From Dasyornis broadbenti (Eukaryota > Chordata > Aves > Passeriformes > Dasyornithidae): a stretch of 64,000 bases of DNA. Below are positions 57,451 to 64,000 of the stretch, piece after piece. The translations under genes were made by a program, and so were the position numbers. The notes under the pieces are model-generated. The model saw only the letters and a list, made by a program, of their open reading frames with translations. It made no database searches and was not told where the DNA came from. The stretch is taken from positions 458,484-522,483 of the forward strand of contig VZRN01004253.1 of NCBI GenBank assembly GCA_013397935.1, in the 5' to 3' direction. Positions within the stretch are counted from its first letter, which is position 1; the number at the start of each line of letters is the position of its first letter.

Positions 57451-60309
57451 GAATTATAAACAGTCCATCCATAGTTCTGTTTCATCAGTTTTAAATCAAT
57501 CCAGTCCTTCTGAATGTTTCTGCAGTTCACTTCTCCAAGTGTCACAGGGATCAGTCATGTGCTTTCATACTATTTGTCTGTTTTGATGCTTTATGTGTTG
57601 TGGTGCTTGTGGTGTTTATTTCTTTTCTAGAACAAAAAATAAGGAATTTTAATTTTTTTTTTCTGACAAGTCTTTGTTATAGATACATTCTACTTTGATT
57701 ACAGTATCTGTGCTGGATAACTGACCAGCTGGCAGATCATTGTTGTTTAGCTACTTCTTAAAATATTTTAAAAGTTGCAATGTGAATGAATATAGCTGAA
57801 AAATTTAGAATATTAATTGTATTGTATTCACTACTCAAACATAGTGAATAAACTGCATTATAGTAAGGAAGCAGTTGTTTTACTCTTAGTTCATGTTGCT
57901 TTTTATTCATCAAAGCATATTAAACAAATACCTAAAAGAGAAGAGGAAGCAATGTAAAGTCAGAAATTAAATCATACTGCAGTGTACACAATCTTTTTTA
58001 TATATATTTTTCTTTCTAGGATACTTAATAGTAACATGAGGAAGTAGAAATGCAGATGATGCAGAAAAATAAATGGGGCTTTTGTAGTGAATTCAGAGAG
58101 GTGGTGAGGTAAAGAACATCCAGAAAGGAAAGCTGAGATAACCCGCTGATAGCATGAAAACAAAGATGTGTTCAGTAGAAACACAACACTGACTGCTTCA
58201 GTGTATTTATTGCCCTAATAAGTAAACATATTTGCATACTGCAACATACCCCTAACACAGTGTATTACAGTATTAGAAAATCTAATATTGTGACAGAAGT
58301 CCCCAGCAGGTGTTCCTGTAGACAGAGGCAAACCACTGGTCTCATCTGAAAATTTTGACATCATATCTGAGGAAGCAGCACTATTTTAGCCATGGTGGTA
58401 GCTTTCCTCAGGGTGGGAGTAGCTCGTTCTCTGAAGAAATGATAGAGTGCTTAGATTTATGAAGAAAAACAAAGGTGGAAGCAAGCTGACTAAAATCAAT
58501 CTTTGGAACAGAATTTCTTAGACTGCAGTAGCAGGAAGTGTGCAACCAATATTTTAAGAACTCTACCAACAGGGAATTAGAAGCTAAAAATCAATGCCAC
58601 TCAAAACATTTTCTTGTAAAATAGATCTTGTTAAATGACCTTATTACATTTTTGGCAGTATTACAGAGCAAACAGATAAAGAGAGTACAATATGTTTACC
58701 TTACTTCCAGTGTGATATCTTGATCAAAACCCATGCTGCATTCTTGCATAGATCTAAAATAAAACATTTTCCAGATTGAAAACCTTTAGCAAATGTTGTT
58801 AATCCATTACTGGAGTCATCAGAAAGGGAGTCCTTAGGAACCAGTACTTATTGTACAATGTTAACTACATTTCAGCAATTTGGAAGAGTATACAAAGATT
58901 TTGTTGAGTTAGGAACGACAAAGATTTTGTGAAAGAACTGTTTAGTTGGAACTGTTACATAGTTATAAACTATTAATTTTAGTGCAACCAAACATGTAAT
59001 AGTATATGTGGAACAGAGTCTGCCTGCTAAAACATTTGCTATGTAATGAGATCGTGTCCCATACCATGGTGGTTGTTCACCTTTGCTTCAAATAAGACCT
59101 TTAAGAGCTTTGGTTTCCTTGTATGATCAGAAATAGCCTGCAAAATAATTCAATCCCTATATATAGCTCAGGGAAAAGGTAATTGACAATAAAACTTCAC
59201 TGCTTTGCAAACCAATGAATAGTGGATTGAACATTTAGAAAGTCATGTTAGACATAATTGAAAAACAGTGCAACATTGAAATAGGTTACCATTTTCTTAG
59301 AGGTGTGTTATGAAAGAATGAAAAGGATAAAATATCAAGTGGAATTAAAACAATGGCTCTACATTCTAGCAACAGAGAAGTAGCATCCAAAACCAACTTG
59401 TTACTTCACCAAACTAACAAGTTCTTCCAAAGCTGAAAACACAAGAAACTTTGAATAGAGAGGTTTTATGGATCAGAGTGGTAACTTGGTAAATGTCCAT
59501 CTGCCTTCATGTATTTTGTTCAATTTAGGATAGAACAATGATTTAAATATTAGTACATTTTGGTGCACTTTTGCAAAGATACATGCTTTAAAACTTTTTA
59601 ATTGACTTGTCAGTGTAATTGACTTTGTAATGCATATATATCTTTATAAACTTTATAATTATTTAAGATTTCCTACCATGCAGTCCTATTTTGCAAAACT
59701 GTATCTGTGTAAGTGAGCATGCCCTTCCCACAGGTAGGACCATGATTGGTAAGTCAGAGCTATTATAATATCTCTGTTGAATAGATTTTATAAGCATTTC
59801 ATCTGCTGTATATTTGCTGGTCCTGTCCAGCAGCACAGCACGGTGCTATGGTTGGGAAAGAAGGATATTGCTGTGGATTTTGGAATAGAACTATGAAAAC
59901 AATACAAAAGTCAGTGCTATTTGTCTTTTCAGCAGTTAATGAAAGATCGGCTTTAACTAAATTTTGACTAAGCATAACAACTGTCTTGGTAGTTGAATTC
60001 ATTTGAACAACATGGATTTTATGCTAAATAATGTTATGTATCCAAGATGAAATAACAGATAGAAAAGGAAGGAAAGGCTTTGTTTTGAAGTGATGTCTCC
60101 CAAAATGTTTGAGAAATCTGCAAAGCAGCAGAGTAACTTTCTCAGAGTGTGAACTAAAGCGCTCAGCCTTACTTCCCACTCCGTTTTTTTCTGCCTTCAG
60201 CTCCCTTGTTCTTTCATCAAAGCATTTGTTGTAAAATTTTGAAAAACTAGGATCCTTGAATGCATAACTGAAAAATTACAGTGCAGGTATTGAAAACTGC
60301 TATTATTGT

Positions 60310-60540
60310 ATTATGAAGAAGAACATAATACTGGAACAGCACATCCAGTTTTGGTTTCTGCACTTTAGATGAAAGGTTGCAAATGAGGAAGGGTTCAGCC
60401 AAGTTCTACAGTAATTTTCAAGGTCTTGAAAGATTGAATATCTTAGGTCTCCATGATCTCTTGAGGGAAAGAGGTTCTGTTCAGGTTACCTGTAATTATT
60501 TAAAAAGGGAAAAGATGTCTGATTGTAAAGACTGTTAAGT
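60310..60540 (+). repeat. decayed CR1-like LINE block
   Basis: Scattered matches to the CR1 ORF2 3' block (acatccagttttggtttctg, then gcactttagatgaaaggttg and aaggtcttgaaag). Divergence is high, so this could be an old CR1 or L3-type copy, or chance similarity. Confidence 0.4.
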
Positions 60541-61053
60541 GCTCTATGCAGAAAGCACAGCACTTTCTTCATAAGACAGAGATTTGTAACAAAACAATTT
60601 ATGATACCTGTAAAATTATGTGAACGAGAGGTTTATTAAATATGAACAAACTCAAGAGAAACAAAGATCTACTACTCAGTCCTTTAAAAAAGAAAGTAGA
60701 AGCATTCCTAAGATACACACTTTTGCTCCAGTTGTTGGGTTAGGGCTTAATATAAGAATTATTTGGTGACATTCTAATGCTAAAATAAACATCCAATAAT
60801 ATGTCTTTTGGCATTAAATAAACATTTATCCCAGAATTAAAAAATTCTGGAATTTTCTGGACTAGGCTATGCCTTTATTATAACATGACACTGACAATTG
60901 CTTTGAGTAATGGAAACATGAAAGTTCCTGAGAGAGAGCACCTCACAGAGCTGCCTGTGACAGTTCATCGATACTGCAGCATCCGAGTACTTTATAAGAA
61001 GGGCTTCCTGTTTATTTGGGGTTCTTTTTTTCAGACTGGGTTTTTTTGTTTTG

Positions 61054-61071
61054 TTTTTTTTTTTTTTTTTN
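61054..61071 (+). repeat. T run ending in an ambiguous base
   Basis: Seventeen T followed by a single N at 61071, the only non-ACGT base I noticed. It marks an unresolved homopolymer in the assembly. The open frame across it (60885-61124) is not a gene. Confidence 0.9.
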
Positions 61072-64000
61072 TCTGCCTTGAAATGACTTTAGATTATCAC
61101 TTGTACTATCGGCAGGAAACCTGATAGCAATACTCTTGGATAAGAAATTTAAAGGAAAGAAAATACATGGGAGTAAGTGATTGATAGCAATTGCTGTTCT
61201 AAAGCATTACAGCAGCACATCAGTACCAGCATATCCATGCCTTATTGTATACCTTTTAATAATCAAATACCAACAGCTCTGATCATGTAATGATAAATAC
61301 ACAAATACATTCCATCAGTAATGATGGATTTGTGCAGTTCTGTAAGGTAATGGTAGATTTTAATTTTCAAATGGATATGCACCTAAGCAAGTATATCCTG
61401 ATAAAAGCTTATTATATGTTATTATTATGTACATTATTGAACTTTTCTAAGGCAAACATGCACTAGGAATACTTTTCATCATACCATATGGTTTACGCTT
61501 TTTCCTAGTTTATATAAATAAACATGAAAAAACAAGGCACGAAAATAAAACTAAAACCTTTTTTTTTTGATGGCTAGGTTGTACTATTTCACATCAAAAT
61601 TGTTCAGAAATAAATAAAATCTCACAATGTATTTTCAATGAAAAAATGTTGTTCCACTTTGCTATCTAATTTAGATTCAGTATCAAAAGCTAATATTAAA
61701 GTTCTGTTGCCTCTAACAGGATTTGACAGTGTTGGCTTCCTGCTGTTATACTTGCAAAGAATATCTAAGAAGAGTTCTCTTTTTCTTCTTTCTTTCCTCC
61801 CCAGTGAATGATGAAAAATCTTTCTCTATAGAACTATCAAGAATTGTTAGATATTTTCTGCTTTCTCAATAATTTTTCTTACAGTTAATTTATTCAGATT
61901 GTTCTTACTTTTTTGTATCTTCTGTTAGAGCAACTACTGGCTTACTTTTTTCTCTTTTTTTAAAAAAAAGCAAATTTCTTTCCTCAGAGAAATCTAGATT
62001 GCAAAAAGAAAGGAACCACACCACAGAAGTCTCCAGCTAGCTCTTATTATATCTTTTCATTGTAAGCCTTCATTGCTAATTTTGCATTATCTTATTATTT
62101 TGCAGTACGTGATATAAAAGACTTGGTTTTGATTATCTCTCCATGTAGTACTTCCTTATGAATTCAGTGCAGTCTTAATAGTTCTGAGCCCTCTTTGTAG
62201 GAAATTTTGTTTAGTGTTGCAGTCACAAAGAATCTGTTTTGAAATTTTTTGGTAAACTTTTGAGTGTATGTTTTACAGAGACCTTAGCTCTGACATTTTT
62301 GTGGTTTTTGATCAAGAGTCTTTGAATTATTACTCTACTTTATTTTATCAGTATAATTCGTTATAGTTTGGCTAATCCCTTTCATTTGTTGTTTCATTTG
62401 TTTCGTTTGTTTCAGGGGTTGTTCATCAAATGGCTTAAGAAAACACCTTCGTGTCACAGTTTTTAAAGCTGTATTAAGTAAACTTTTTACTTGGCAGCAT
62501 TGCCCATTGGTGTAGTGACTGCTTGTTTCTAAAGTGCCTGTGAGTATTTTTCACAAATATTAGGGGCAATGACTCTTAAACAACCAACCCCCTACAACTG
62601 CTTTATTGTAGTGGCACAAAGCTCCTCACTGGCTTCTGAATGATACACAAACATGGCTGCTGAGTATTCATAACAAGACATTAAAAAGCGTCTCCCAGTT
62701 CCATTTTTAGATCAGTTAAGGAAAACCTGCTTTCATTCTTTTTTTCCCCAGTAGATCTTCCTTTTCTGATGAAGTGTATTTAACTGTTTGTTTAGATGTG
62801 TAATGGTATACTGTATTTAAATGGAAAAAAAGAACAAATTACCAGGTAGCAGGTTTTTTAGAAACTTATCTACAAATCTGTTTTATTAAGATAAGAAAAT
62901 CAGCAAATAGACACACACAGTGGTAGCCAAAATTTCAAAACTTATCAGCACTCAATAAGGGATATAAAAGAGTAGTTGTTTTTTCAAGACTACTGAGTTG
63001 AGTGATGTTCTAATTCAGTTGAGCCCATTTAAAAACTTCATATATAAGCAGAAATCAGAAGAGTCTGGGCTCTTCATTATGGTTGCTTATTTAACTTTCT
63101 AGGAGCCCATACCTGCGAATTCAGTTTTCAGGTTAAATTAACCAGTTGTTTGTGACACAAGCATAGTGTCAGAGGCTGAGATAAGTTCAGTGAGAAATTT
63201 AGCTTTGAAATTCTGAACAGATAGAGCCATCATTGCTGAACAAAAGCTAATATAATATGCAATTATTTGAATAAATGCTGAAGGCCCATACTTTCCTACC
63301 TTCAGAAATTATGACAAGAGATTGTAGTATGGAAAAGTGGCATTTCTGGTTTTACTCATTTCATCCTCCCACAATATGTAATAAGGCTAAACAGTTATTA
63401 CTAAGGGCCATTATTACTACCTGACAGAATATGTTTTTTCTTACATTTTAATGTCAAAATAACTCTCACTACTTTTCTTTGAAAGGTGCTGTTTCTTGGT
63501 TGATGCAGTTAGAGGACTTTGAATTCAGGCAGATCTAAAATGATGAGTTATAGGATTTTTAAGAACCAGAAGACATGAACTTTGTTAGTTCCAAGTGGTA
63601 ATCAGATTGTGTTTTGCAATAAGTAAATGGCACAAGATGCCAGGCAGTTGCAAGGGAACATGACCAGTGCCTCTGTGCTGTAATTTAGTTTTACAAGAAT
63701 GCGTGGTAACATTACACACCAAAAGTTTAGTTTTTGCAAATACCCCAGTTTTGACAACAGTCTCACAACAAAACCCAATATGATGAAGTGAATGTTTCCT
63801 GTAGGCATTTGTCAGACATAAAGCTAGAAAATAAAACTGTTGGCTTATTTCACATGGAATGTCTCACTGTAAAACAATAAATATCCTGTGTAGGGATGGA
63901 AACTGAGCAAAGCCCTGTATTTCTCTGCCTGAGCAATACACTGATTTCACTGTTGAAGAAATGCTCGCAGCCTCATTCTATCTGACGGATGCAGGCTCTG

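Larger units (their letters stand above)
56707..64000 (+). other. CFAP47 intron 18, runs off the window
   Basis: 7.3 kb without a supportable exon. It holds a CR1 fragment at 57361-57450, a decayed CR1-like block at 60310-60540, and a T run ending in an ambiguous base at 61071. Three splice-like candidates (61805, 61988 and 62752) were examined and rejected. Confidence 0.7.

Noticed and set aside
61805..62030. Possible next CFAP47 exons after ccccag (61804) or tcctcag (61987), both phase-compatible with exon 18
   Set aside because: Each reads only about 17-22 codons to a stop, has no convincing donor, and shows no family resemblance. A terminal exon is unlikely because the protein should continue well past this point.
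62752..62780. Short phase-compatible segment after tttttttccccag
   Set aside because: It would give only about eight codons before a weak gt, with a stop immediately after. The evidence is too thin to call.

Overview
This window is nuclear DNA from a bird. It is AT-rich, has large introns with GT-AG splice sites, and carries many CR1 LINE fragments, including a 3' end with the CR1 octamer repeat at about 24.2 kb. A dispersed repeat at about 36.8 kb, which I recall from neoavian and songbird genomes, hints at Neoaves. That last inference is from memory. There are no prokaryotic features, and I found no RNA gene or CRISPR array.

The window lies inside one gene on the + strand, the avian orthologue of CFAP47 (cilia- and flagella-associated protein 47). 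I assembled 18 coding exons between 3833 and 56706. They encode about 843 codons with no internal stop, and the splice phase matches at all 17 junctions. Local exons 2-5 (5878-10823) encode a Ser-rich and acidic linker followed by a CFAP47-specific region. Local exons 6-9 (12081 to about 31085) encode a calponin-homology (CH) domain, split by a 14.1 kb intron. Local exons 9-18 encode beta-rich segments like the Ig/ASH repeats of hydin-type axonemal proteins, with an Ala/Gln/Arg helical segment in exon 17. The 5' and 3' ends of the gene lie outside the window. The last 7.3 kb (56707-64000) holds no exon I could support.

The rest is intron with repeats. There are CR1 fragments in both orientations. 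A 525 bp solo LTR, with a 4 bp target-site duplication and near-perfect inverted ends, sits in the short intron between exons 7 and 8. There are several long T, A and T/G tracts, a few tandem duplications, and a 16 bp palindrome centred on a full CRE motif. I found no undescribed multi-gene system. The most useful leads are the LTR in the CFAP47 intron, the splice-site ambiguities at local exons 1, 2 and 15, and the unassigned repeat blocks.
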